Shown here: piece after piece, positions 33,216 through 42,539 of the stretch
Numbering within the stretch: the stretch's first letter is position 1
Layout: every line of letters starts with the position of its first letter
Origin: Hofstenia miamia
Taxonomy: Eukaryota; Xenacoelomorpha; Acoela; Hofsteniidae
Assembly (NCBI GenBank): GCA_900660155.1
Contig: CABFPE010000113.1
Span: 954,281 to 996,819 of the forward strand
Length of the DNA stretch: 42,539 nucleotides
Direction of reading: 5' to 3'
Notes under the pieces: model-generated
Told to the model about the DNA's origin: nothing
Seen by the model: only the letters and a program-made list of their open reading frames with translations
The model's database searches: none
Made by a program: the position numbers and the translations under genes

Positions 33216-33620
33216 TCTGGTTTGAGAACTTCTTCATACTCTCCTTCTCCTGTTCGTTGTTGAGAGTCCCTCTGGTTGTTGTGTTCTGCGCATTTGCTTT
33301 TTCATCAGTGGGTGCATCATTTTCCTCTAATTTCCTAAATGCAGTTAGTAAATTTATATCCCATATTTCAGGGTCATATATAGGTTTATTTCTTGCTGTC
33401 CTCTGGGGCAGCACTCTTTGGCTCAGATCCTCATTTCCATTCTCTGCTGTGTACTCATTGTCGAATTATTCCTCATGTACACTATCTAAATCATGCATAT
33501 CATATATAATTTCATTGCCATTAATTCGGCATATTTTGAATTCGGCGTTGTCATCTATCTTTGTCTCTTCAATGTCTGCTGTTGCTCTCTTGACGTTTTG
33601 AAAATGTAATAGTCAATTGT
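33160..33620 (-). pseudogene. Pol C-terminal tail (E5)
   Basis: Read leftward, FQNVKRATADIEETKIDDNA and INGNEIIYDMHDLDSVHEE are followed by VLPQRTARNKPIYDPEIWDI and a hydrophilic Gln/Glu/Lys-rich end (KKFSNQKSNQGQKGQEQR). This is the region after the integrase core, matched by E1 at 24.3-24.5 kb. Its role is unknown; in other elements such tails aid target choice or packaging. Confidence 0.65.
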
Positions 33621-34640
33621 TGTCTAGCATGTATTCTTTGTTTGGTAGTGTTTGTGTTATTGTGTGAGGGCTGGACCATACTGTTTTCAACTTTCAGACT
33701 TGGTTTGTGTCTACAAGTTTGATCAGTGTGAACGCATATACCTTATCACATACCTTGTGTGTGTGACCATAGATTTTTTTATTATCATTACGTTGCTGTC
33801 TCACTGCAGACTTTTTTATATTGTGACACATCTTTTCGTGAATTCTGGTAATCTGGTTTCTTAATTGTTGTACATATGAGTTGTCCAATTTGCTGCTGCA
33901 GCTAGCTTACTGCATCGAGAGTGGGGTCGTTGCATGTACAGAGGTGTTGTAGTAATATTCGATCATTTTGATAACCTCTCTCCATCTGCTTTCTCCTATT
34001 CATGTTGTCACTACTCTGATTAGCTTAATCAATGTTCGATTAAGTTGTTCCACTGCTCTGTTGGCTTGTGGTTGATAGGCGGTTGTTCATTCACTTGTGA
34101 TCTCTAGAAGCTTTGCCATCTCCTGAAAAAGTCCACTCTCAAATTGAGGCCCCTTATCTGTTATGATCGTTTCCATTGGTCCCAATCTCAGTATCCATTC
34201 CTTTAAAACTATTTCAGCTGTGGTTTCCACCATGGTATTTTGCATTTGTACCATTCTTGTGTATTTCGTGAAGTTGTCCACCATAACCAGTAAGTACTGA
34301 TAGCCTTTGGCGTCCTTCGATAGCATCTCCAGATCTATATGGACTATCTCATTCAGCTGAGTTGCAATAATTTTTTCTAACAGTGCTCACTGTGTCGGGA
34401 AGTGCTGTTTGTTGTTTAGGAGGCATGTCGTGCATTTGTTAATGATGTCTTCAATGACTTTCCTGATGGCTGTTGTTATGAATCATGCATTGAATGTTTT
34501 CTCCATATGCATTATTCCTAAGTGGCCTTTATCATGAATCTTCCATATCAACTCCCTTTTGAAGTAATCAGGTATCGCGATTCGGTTGTTTCTGGCTTTG
34601 ACATATAACAGTCCATTTTTGTTGATTTTTCATTTGTAGC
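33621..34640 (-). pseudogene. Integrase (E5)
   Basis: The zinc domain shows HDKGHLGIM and INKCTTCLL (about 34420-34540). The catalytic core keeps all three acids: LVMVDNFTKYTRM (34274), ETIITDKGPQFESG (about 34155) and RAVEQLN (about 34050). A TGA replaces a Trp codon just before TTAYQPQAN, and frameshifts lie around 34370 and 33960. Compared with E1, which has Lys at the catalytic Glu, E5 integrase is closer to intact chemically but still cannot be read in one frame. Confidence 0.85.
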
Positions 34641-35987
34641 ATTTGTAGTATACTGCTGTTATCTTAGATAATGTAGTTTGAGGTTCTTTAATCTTTTTTA
34701 TAATCTCGCCTAGGATTATATCGTCTTTTTGTTTGTCCACTATCTCTTGTTCCATTATCTCTTCTCTCATGAGGATCAGTAGTGCCGCTTGGCCTTTCTT
34801 ATCTACATTTATCTCTGGCAATTCTTCAAATTTGGTATGCGACAAGAACTGGAATTGCTTCTTTTCTCTGTCTATTTTCACTGCATCTCTTTGGTATTCC
34901 GGAAGTGATGTCCAGAAGTCCGCATTGTTGTGTAGTGTCCCCTTTCTATGTTCAATCGTGAATGTGAATTCATTTAGGTATTCAATCCACTGGGATACTA
35001 TTCCAGACTTGTCTCCTGAGAACTTCTTCAGCCAAGCCAATCTGCTGTTGTCTGTTCATACTCTAAATTCCCTTCCTATGAGGAAGTGTCGAAATTTCTT
35101 GATGCTTTTGATCAGTGCAAGCATTTCTACCTTGGTGGAGCCCAATTGCTAACTTGCTTGCATCGCAGTCTAATATGAATTTCTCATTGTAATCCAGAGT
35201 ATTGAGAGATGGTAGTTTCTCGAGTTCCTCCTTGATGTTGTCGAGTTGATCTTGTTCTTGCCAGGTCTTTACAAATGGTACTGACTTTCTCATTAATGTA
35301 GTCATCTTTGTGTTTTTTCCAGCTATGTTTGGAATGAAAGTTCCATAGTAACTGAAGAATCTCATGATTCTCTGTATTTCCTTTTTGTTCTTAAGTTTTT
35401 CTATCTTTCAGATCATCTCTCTGGCATTGTCCTTCATGCAGATTCTTCCTTTCTTGATCGTTCTTCTGAGGAACACTATTTTCTCTTTCATGATGTCACA
35501 CTTATTTCTGTTTATCTAGATTCCCGTGTTCTCTAGGATCGTTAATGTCCTTTCCAATTTTTCCAGATGCTCTTGGACTGTATTGCTTGTGACTATGATA
35601 TCATCTATATATGCATCTACTCCTTCTTCCATTCTATGCGTCTTATTTTTCAGTATCTTCATTATATATCTCTGAAACGTTGCTGGTGCATTGCAGAGTC
35701 CGAATGCCATATAGATCCATTCATACAGCCCGTAGGGGGTATAAATGCTGTCTTCTCGATGTCATCTTCTTCCATCTTCACTTGCCAATAGGCCTTACAT
35801 AAATCCAAGGTTGTAAAATATTTATGTTTGCTGGCTTTGTAGAGCATATCCTCTATTCATGGTAGTGGGTACAAATCCTTCTTTGTCACCTCATTCAGTT
35901 TACATAAGCGGTACTTATTTCCCTGTTTTATGAACACAGTTGGTGCTGTGTACAGGCTCTCACTTGGCCGGATGATTTTATTATCAA
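34641..35987 (-). pseudogene. Reverse transcriptase and RNase H (E5)
   Basis: RT blocks are TLDLCKAYWQVKMEEDDIEK (about 35790-35815), MAFGLCNAPATFQRYIM (35660-35710) and AYIDDIIVTS (YIDD near 35600). The segment before LDLCKAYW lacks the usual xICTDFRxLN residues, leaving YRLCKLNEVTKKDLYPLP, a small deletion. The connection and RNase H parts are FFSYYGTFIPNIAG and FILDCDASKLAIG. Homology then skips about 40 residues to EMLALIKSIKKFRHFL, so a segment containing an essential RNase H acidic residue is deleted. The tether reads EYLNEFTFTIEHRKGTLHNN and ADFWTSLP. Confidence 0.85.
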
Positions 35988-37097
35988 TTAATTCTTCCAG
36001 TATCTGATTGTATTCTTTTTCAGCTGCTCAGGCACTCTTCTAACTGGTAGTTTGATGGGTTTATCTGTTGTCATGACGATTTTGTGCTTTTTGCCTACTG
36101 CCTGGCCTACACTTATCTCTCCATAGTTGAATATACATTTATGTTTCTCTAGAAGTGTGATGTCTTGTTCTTTTAGATGTTGATAGTCCTCATCGTTTAT
36201 TTCGAGTATCCTGTGTGTGTCTTCCTTTTCTGCTTTCGTCCCAACGCCCTTGAGTTGGCTTTTGGGAGTACTCGCGACTTTGATGGTGCTCATCCACTTG
36301 CCCTTGAATCGGCCATGTGGAGTACTATCCACTTTCATTTGCAAGTCCTTGAGTTGACCATGCAAATTACTCACTCCATCGTCATTTTCCATTGCCTTCC
36401 AGATGAGTCTGATGTTAGTTTTGATGTATTTTCCATATATTCTTATCTGAGATTTCTTCAAATTCACATTCTGGTTTGTAGCATTGAGAATTGGTATCCT
36501 TCCTCTTCCATGTTTTATTGTACAAACACTAGAAGGCATTGAAACCCATTTAGTGTTAATGCCTTTGTTGTTGTATAGCATTATGTAAGCTGTTATATCA
36601 TCTTCCATCTCGATTGTGTGCATTTTCCACTGATGTGGCTGTAGATGGATGTCATCTTGCAATAGAAATGTAACTGTTCTCTGCTTCTCCTTTTCTTCCT
36701 CAATTTCCATCTCCTCTTCTTTTACCTTTATAGTTTTATTTGCATAATTGATGACACAACCATTTTTTGTCAGAAAATCGTTTCCTAATATGACTTCATA
36801 TGGTAATGAATTGTTGTGTGTATCCACTACTACTAGAGGTTGTTCGAATGTTGTGTTTGCAATTCTCATTTGTTCAATGTTTATCATTCCTTTCGTATCG
36901 ATATAATCCCCTGAAGCATTAATTAATCTCTTGTTACAACTCTTCATATCTTTTTGTTGGAATCCTAATTTCGCAGCACATTCATCAGTAATTATTGATG
37001 TTGCTGCTAAGGTATTATTTGTTGCCTTTGTCATCACTCCTTTAATGGCTATTGTTATCGTATTCATCATATCAAGGTTTGTTTGGATCATTATCAC
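35988..37097 (-). pseudogene. Aspartic protease and start of RT (E5)
   Basis: This is the longest intact frame of E5 (369 codons). The flap and strands of a retroviral-type protease are clear (TSIITDECAAKLGFQQKD, PLVVVDTHNNSLPYEVILGN, DFLTKNGCVINYANKTIKV), but the active-site triplet is gone: where E1 has ATIDTGEAT, E5 reads ATNNTLAAT (about 37001-37024). The middle has a tripeptide-like repeat (GQLKDLQ, GRFKGKW, SQLKGVG). The end enters RT (PIKLPVRRVPEQLKK) and is frameshifted at about 36020. The frame differs from gag, as in elements that use frameshifting. Confidence 0.85.
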
Positions 37098-37126
37098 TGC
37101 ATGGTTGTTATGAGTCAGTGCTTGAC

Positions 37127-38747
37127 TTAGTTTTCCGACTCCTTGTTGGTGGGTGATACTTCATCAATTTCATCTTCCGTTTGTAATACGTCCTCCCCAT
37201 CATAGTAGGCCTCCTTGTCCCCAATAACATTTATTTGTTTTGGGCAGTCTGGTTTCTTGTGTCCTTTCTTTCTGAGGCCATAGAATTTTACATCTTTCTC
37301 TTTAAATTTCCTTGTCTTACCATCCTTTCCCTTTACTTTTATTATTTTTTCTTGTTGTGCTTCAGGATAGGTTTTGTTGGGGATACGCGACTTGAGATTG
37401 TTTCTCCATATTGCGTCTCTAAGCCATGCGGCTTTCTTATATGTTTGGGCATTGTTTTCAATGGTGGCTTGTATGTTGACTGCTTTCCTTATCATCCTTT
37501 CCAATTTATCATCAACATCGCATTTAATTTCAAACTGCACTCTGATGCTTTTGGGCATACCCTTGAATATGTGTGAAAACAAATCATATTTTCAATAGCT
37601 GTTTCCTCTTGAACTAAGCATTAGTAGCTGCTTGACTTGTTGCATGTAATTCCGGATATCATCAGTTTTTGTCATTTTCGTCGCATTTAGAATGATTTGG
37701 TACTGGTTTTTGAAACTTTCATTCTCATAATAATTGATAAAATCTCCGATTAGTAGTTGGTAATCTCTCTTTGTCTCTGTGTCCAAAACCAAGTAATGTT
37801 GGGATGCGGCTCCTGTTAGATATAGTGGAAGTCTCACCACTGCTGCCTGTTGGCTTACTTTCCATTCCGCCATTGTTAGCTCGACCATTTGCAGCAACTC
37901 AGCAAATGTGGGATTATAACAATCCACTCTCCCATTGAATTTGGGTAGTGTTGCTTTGCACAGTATCATGTCATTAGCTGTTAATTGTGGTAGAATCGAA
38001 TTCTAATATTTTGGCTTCTTGTGATTTGTGATCATGTCTTCCCCTTGGAGTTGCATGGTCACTGCTTTTATTATCTCGTTTATTATCTTCTGTTTTTCGA
38101 GGTCAGAGTCCTCATCTCATTCTTCGTGTCTGCATGGGTGGTGCCTGTAACTTGCTCTCTTTTCTAGCATGGAATTTTATTTCGTGAATTTGCATGTTAT
38201 TTCTATTTTCTTCCTCCATTAGTTGTAGCAGTCTCAGTTTATCTTTCAATTGTTCTAACTCTCCTGCCTGTAAGTCGTTATCCTCAATTAATTGTCTATT
38301 TGTTCTCTCTAATTCTTGATTTCTTTCATGCCACTGTTGGTTTTGCTAAAAAAATCTTTTATTGGACTCTGACAGTTGGTGAGTAAGAACTTTAATTTCG
38401 TTTTGAAATAACTGATTCTGTTCCTCTAAATGCATTTCCATGTTCACTCTAATTTTGCTTAGTATTGATTCACTGTTTAGTTCCATATCCTTGACTTTCT
38501 CAGTCAATTGTTCTACTTGTTGTCTTAAGGTTTGCTTGCTTTCTTGACTCTTTCTTAGCATAATCATTATGTCCAATGGGTTGGTATCTGGGGGATTTGT
38601 CTCTGGGGGTGAACTAAGGGATTGTAGTTCGGTATCTGTGGCATCTGTTGCTGAATTCTTGCCAAAGTATGGCGATGATCAAATTGTTCTGGAAGCTACT
38701 GCTTTCATTGCAGTTTTCTTTGCGCTTCCTTTTCTGGTTTTTGTCAT
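37127..38747 (-). pseudogene. Gag polyprotein (E5)
   Basis: The probable ATG at 38747 gives a basic head (MTKTRKGSAKKTAMKAVASR), stopped by TGA after about 22 codons. A coiled coil follows (QVEQLTEKVKDMELNSESIL, MHLEEQNQLFQNEIKVLTHQ). The capsid region is at 37592-37969 (LPKFNGRVDCYNPTFAEL, VVRLPLYLTGAASQHYLVL, NYMQQVKQLLMLSSRGNSY). After one TGA comes FKGMPKSIRVQFEIKCDVDD and a nucleocapsid-like tail. The expected CCHC knuckle reads KFYGLRKKGHKKPDCP (37250-37297): the His and last Cys remain but the first two Cys are lost. Confidence 0.85.
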
Positions 38748-38962
38748 ATTTTCTTCTGGTTCATAGTGGCTTTTCCATCTTTAGGTTGTGATTCCAGGAT
38801 CTTTGTGAAGTGCATTTGTTCAGTTTGGGGTATCTCTCTTTCTTTTATTAATAGTAGGTTCATGTAACAAATCACTGCTTTTATACTTTCACTTGTAGTT
38901 TACTTTGTCATCTTGTGGGTGGTTTTAACTGAATGTTTCTTCTGTAGGTTTGCTGTTCTTGG
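38748..38962 (-). other. E5 leader between PBS and gag
   Basis: This is A-rich (on the sense strand) untranslated leader. No other feature was recognised. Confidence 0.6.
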
Positions 38963-38977
38963 CTGTCATGGTCGCCA
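38963..38977 (-). promoter_or_regulatory. Primer binding site of E5
   Basis: On the minus strand it reads tggcgaccatgacag, directly after the LTR end ..ggatattaca. Its first eleven bases resemble the 3' end of an arginine tRNA; the primer identity is a guess. Confidence 0.8.
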
Positions 38978-39818
38978 TGTAATATCCTCTACAAGGTATT
39001 ATCACTGTTTATCTATGGTTACTTTGTAATGTTAGCTGTGTTATTGTGGGTAAGGATTTACTTGTTGTTACTGCTTGACTAGTTTCTTCTGTTTACTTAA
39101 TAACCTGGAATTTACTGCTGACTTTTTAGGTGATGAAGCCATGTGGTACCCTCTATAATGATCTCCACATCCAGTTTCACCAGTCCATCTGATGCATGAG
39201 TGCCACTTCTCAACTCAATCAAGATAGCTTATGTGTACCCTAAATTAGCTTGGTGTTTACTCAAAACAAGACACAACTCAACTTAAACTCTATTGTGTGA
39301 AAGTGTTGTTTCTATTTGCAACCAGACTTGTTACTAGTTGTTCATTAAGTATTACACATAGCCATTACCAAAAAATATTGGCTTATTTAAATAAATTTAG
39401 TTTGAACAACTTCCTAACCTACATTTAAAATTTACTACATGTACGGTCACTTTATTGGTCAATTATAGGTCATTAATTTGGATCTAAAATAGTATTAAGA
39501 TAATTCCTAGGGTTCGGTAATCCAACCATTTAATGACAATTAATTATCTAATACATGTAGAAGTGAAATGCTAGTCAGCTAATCAAGAGAAAAACCCCTA
39601 TATCTAACCTAAGTGCACTTTCGTGATTTGGCACAGAGACCCTAGAATCATTCCCTGTGATGTACTCAGACCACTACTAAACACCACTCAATTAGCTTGA
39701 CATTGTATTAAATAATCAAACCGTAATTGAAAGTGAAAATAAGAATTCTAAGTAAAATTCTGTATCAATTCACAAGGAATTAATTGAGTTATGTTAAAGC
39801 CTGGTTGCAGATGCTACA
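38978..39818 (-). repeat. 5' LTR of E5 (841 bp)
   Basis: On the minus strand it runs from tgtagcatctgcaaccaggc to gtagaggatattaca, with TG..CA ends that form part of a ~20-base inverted terminus. It is largely collinear with solo LTR E4. It should hold the promoter and polyadenylation signals; I could not place a TATA box with confidence. Confidence 0.88.
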
Positions 39819-39949
39819 ATTACAAAATCAAAATCATTTCTATCATGTAAACAAATTAAAGACCAATACAAAAACCATACTAATGTTTTGCTTATCTCAA
39901 AGGAATCACATCCTCACTATAATGAACAATGGATAAAAACTCAACAAAG

Positions 39950-40197
39950 TACTCACTGAAAACACAGGAATATTTAGCAATGAAGAAATCAGCTTTGTAA
40001 AAGCAATAGTTATAGAACATCAAATAAACAACAAATCAGACAAGCTAATTCATCAACATTGTTGCAGAGTGCCTCAGCACATCGAAGACAAATACATGAG
40101 AATTATTAGTGAACTACTAAATAAAAGAATATTTAGAAAAAGCAAAAACTTATATACTTCTCCCACAGTATATAGAAAACAAGGTGATTTTTGTAGT
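39950..40197 (+). pseudogene. Reverse transcriptase fragment (E8)
   Basis: The frame reads GIFSNEEISFVKAIVIEHQI, then CRVPQHIEDKYMRIISELLN, then KRIFRKSKNLYTSPTVYRKQ, aligning with the RT N-terminal region in E1 and E5 (RVPEQLKK..., SKCPYASPTVYVKQ). It is more diverged than E1 is from E5. It starts after the E5 LTR and ends abruptly at about 40197. It may be the tail of an element that E5 inserted into or recombined with. Confidence 0.8.
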
Positions 40198-40419
40198 ATT
40201 TTATATACTTTAGGTTGTGAATTAATGCTGGTATTATGATCGATTGCCATAAAATATTTATTCTGCATTGGAAGATGGCATAATGCATCCTGTAAAGTTT
40301 TTAACCCTTAAGCACAACCATGAGGGTCATTTTTGCACCAATGTCTGATGTATCCACCATTGTAGTATCTAGCTTCCTATCTGGAAAAGGAATTCAAACA
40401 TTGATGACAGCAAGACAAC
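40198..40419. other. Unassigned junction sequence
   Basis: It lies between the E8 fragment and the minus-strand E7 fragment. No coding similarity was seen. Confidence 0.5.
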
Positions 40420-41420
40420 AATTGATGGTATGTAGAATTTTTATATAAGAAATTATGTTTTGTAAGATCAGTTCTTCTGCTATTTGATTGAGATCATTGA
40501 TTTCAGCTGTGATCATGGTTATAACTTCTACTTTTTTAGAAATATCATAGTATTGTAAATCTGTTTTGATGAGGTTTACCCATATGATATTGTTACCTTC
40601 TGAAAAGAAGATATTTAACTATTTTGCTAGCTAAATTTGTCTTTAAGTTTTCTATTTGAGTTTTTTTGACAAACTTTTCTGTATATATCCTCTGGTGGGA
40701 TTTTGTGTTAACCACTAGATGGTATCCCTGCTCACAATATCTTAGTAGTGGTGGTGTCTTTGAATAGTTTTGTATTTTTAAGGTTCATCATACCCTGTAC
40801 ATTATTGTAGTAAATGTTGTTGCAGAATTTTCCAAGTTTAACAGGTTTGGTTTGTTTGTCTTTATGAGAGGTGGAATTCAAAAGGCATTTGATTTTGTTA
40901 TCTGATTTTCCAATTCATTTAATGTATTTGTACAGTTCTGAAATTTATGAGATGATTTAGTTGTTTGTGATCAATTTCCAGTAATATTTCCAATTGAAAT
41001 TTTTTGTAGATACAGCTTTACTTTTCAAGTTATCATGAATCTGGAACTTGCACATAATATATTCAAATGCTACTTGCTGATTTGAACAGATAAGTATTTC
41101 TATCTCTTCTTTAGAGAAGGCTTCTGCAAATAGATTCATTTTGATTAGTTCCAAATCTGATATTTTTCTATCATGCGCTGTATTGATTTAATTTTGGTTG
41201 ATCTTTGTTACTGTCAAGTTTTTATCTAAGAGTAAGTTTTGGTTCTCTGCCATTATCCATTTTGGGTTTGAAATTATCACTGTAGATGACAATTTTTCAT
41301 TCATAACTTGTTCCAGTTTGGATTGTATTTTCAGTGATATTTGTATTGCTGTGTCAACAATAGTTTCTCCTCATTAGACGAAATATTTTTGTAGTAAGAT
41401 TTTCCTTGTCGATAGATGGT
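40420..41420 (-). pseudogene. ORF3 fragment from a distant relative (E7)
   Basis: Reading leftward, IDKENLTTKIFRL (about 41405) is followed by ETIVDTAIQISLKIQSKLEQ, LSSTVIISNPKWIMAENQNL, MNLFAEAFSKEEIEILICSN (about 41090-41150; compare MFTEAFTCTELEELLKPYNQ in E5), TPPLLRYCEQGYHLVV and finally LFSEGNNIIWVNLIKTD with YYDISKKVEVITMI (40500-40610; compare LFSGVNNIV and YYDVTKQVKIITMM). The middle block with EKWG..EIK is not seen. Many stops. It shows that ORF3 is older than the split of these elements. Confidence 0.65.
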
Positions 41421-42539
41421 GCTTTAAAATGTGATTTATTAGCTATCTTAATACATTGATAAAATTTATTTTTGGCTTTAATGGGCAAGCAATATCATAT
41501 AATGTTCCTTCACTCTCGGATTGTTGAAATTCGAAAGCTACTGATTCTATATAACTACTGAAATTTAGAAAAACTTCAAAAATTAATTGAGCAAAATTGC
41601 ATTGAATTCACCCTTTCAAACAAGGGAAATTCCATTAAAATTTTTGAATTTCATAGCACAGACATTCGAGAAGAAAAGGTATTAATGCTTCACTCTCGGA
41701 ATCTGATAGACTGATATCTAAAGTCTATATTTATATTTAAACAGCTTTGATTTCACGTTTATTTGATTGAGCAAATTGTCAATTTATATTGACTACAAAG
41801 CATGTTTTGAGGAAAATCATAGTAAGGCGCTCATCTTTTTCTCTACTTTGCAACCATAGCAGTACAATGAAGTAATGAGTTAAATCATATTAGTTTATTA
41901 TTTTATATATTGAAATATTTCATAATACCTGTAACAACGTTCTGTGAGTTTTTATAAAATGTGCCCTATTAATGTTTTTGAGCAGCTAAAATATATTTCT
42001 ATATATGTTTATTTTTTCGTCATTTCCAACTTGAATTACATCGTTACAATTGTATACATTCAAATAAATATAAATAGAGCATAGACTTATTAACACAATT
42101 TTAAATATATGCAGATTGACAAGAAAATCTAAATATTTTACATTAGATTTACAGCTACCCTTGTATGAAGGGGCACTTAAATGAAAAGCATGTATTCATT
42201 AATTTATATTTGTAAGCTTAGCTATTTTAATATTAAAAATTCAAAGGATTTGAAAAATCTAAACTGGTATATTTGTAGGTTGAAGAATACCAATTAGTTT
42301 CTGAGGAACACTGACCATTCTTTGGAGCCCAAAATTGAATCTTCCACTATACTATTAAGTTATGCAACTGCTTTCTAAATATTTAGTTTTCTTCATCTTG
42401 TACATACGTGTTATTCTTGCATCGATTTTACGAATATTATATTTCTGAAATTTGCTTGAAATTTCAGTAGTAATTTCAAATATAATTAAATCACTGTTGT
42501 TAATGCGATTTTGAGAATTTATGGCATTAAAATTGTTGA
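41421..42539. other. AT-rich non-coding DNA
   Basis: No gene, RNA or element end was recognised. A short word, ttcactctcgga, occurs in direct orientation at about 41509 and 41689, 180 bases apart. Confidence 0.55.

Larger units (their letters stand above)
29184..39818 (-). mobile_element. E5: Ty3/Gypsy-type retrotransposon with ORF3
   Basis: In minus-strand order: 5' LTR (39818-38978), PBS (38977-38963), gag (38747-37127), protease, RT, RNase H and integrase (37097 to about 33180), a repeat linker, ORF3 (about 32807-30164), a duplicated ORF3 piece, and a mosaic 3' LTR ending at 29184. PR-RT-RH-IN order defines Ty3/Gypsy (Metaviridae-type). It keeps many CpGs, unlike E1, E2 and E6, and has fewer stops, so it is the younger copy. 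It is still inactive because of frameshifts and lost catalytic residues. Confidence 0.9.

Noticed and set aside
36177..36542. Plus-strand open frame of 121 codons inside E5
   Set aside because: It is antisense to the protease/RT frame of E5 and has no domain. Several similar antisense frames over E1, E5 and E6 (for example 17476-17790, 22222-22563, 26889-27260) are shadows of A-rich coding.

Overview
This is eukaryotic, very AT-rich DNA with no recognisable host gene. It is a transposon graveyard. Tc1/mariner and hAT elements, a non-LTR retrotransposon with a short tandem-repeat tail, and Ty3/Gypsy LTR elements together suggest an invertebrate animal, but the phylum cannot be read from the window. 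No tRNA, rRNA, CRISPR array or operon was seen. There are three assembly gaps: single Ns at 3750 and 21369, and exactly 1000 Ns at 13678-14677.

Region 1-13.3 kb is mostly non-coding and holds scattered, decayed DNA transposons and LINE pieces. These are a non-LTR reverse-transcriptase scrap (757-900), a Tc1-type element with a broken transposase (2459-3669), a 213-bp hAT-type MITE with an 8-bp target duplication (6739-6951), the 3' end of a non-LTR retrotransposon with a (TAG)n tail (9473-10088), a truncated mariner-like transposase on the minus strand (10811-11480) and a broken hAT transposase on the minus strand (11658-13277). Long inverted arms flank the 1000-N gap (13376-13617 and 14678-14845).

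From about 15.9 to 41.4 kb the window is a nest of related Ty3/Gypsy elements, named E1-E8 here (E3 is not used). E1 (plus strand, about 15.9-26.0 kb) has a partial LTR, PBS, gag, protease, reverse transcriptase, RNase H, integrase and a further gene called ORF3. It is interrupted by a pol-less mini-element E2 (17161-18837) and by a solo LTR E4 (19737-20850) with a 4-bp target duplication. A separate plus-strand ORF3 copy, E6, follows (26.6-29.1 kb). E5 (minus strand, 29184-39818) has an 841-bp 5' LTR, PBS, gag, pol, ORF3 and a scrambled 3' LTR. Beyond it lie a plus-strand RT scrap (E8) and a minus-strand ORF3 scrap from a more distant relative (E7).

The most interesting object is ORF3. It is a gene of roughly 850-900 codons downstream of integrase, where some Ty3/Gypsy elements carry env. 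It lacks the signal peptide and membrane segments of an envelope. It is recognisable in five copies (E1, E2, E5, E6, E7), so it was a real, long-maintained part of this family, and I do not recognise its family. Other points of note are CpG decay that accounts for nearly every PBS difference, about 20-bp inverted termini on the LTRs, the E2 mini-element, and a mosaic 3' LTR in E5 that is either template switching or an assembly chimera. All coding copies are broken by stops and frameshifts.
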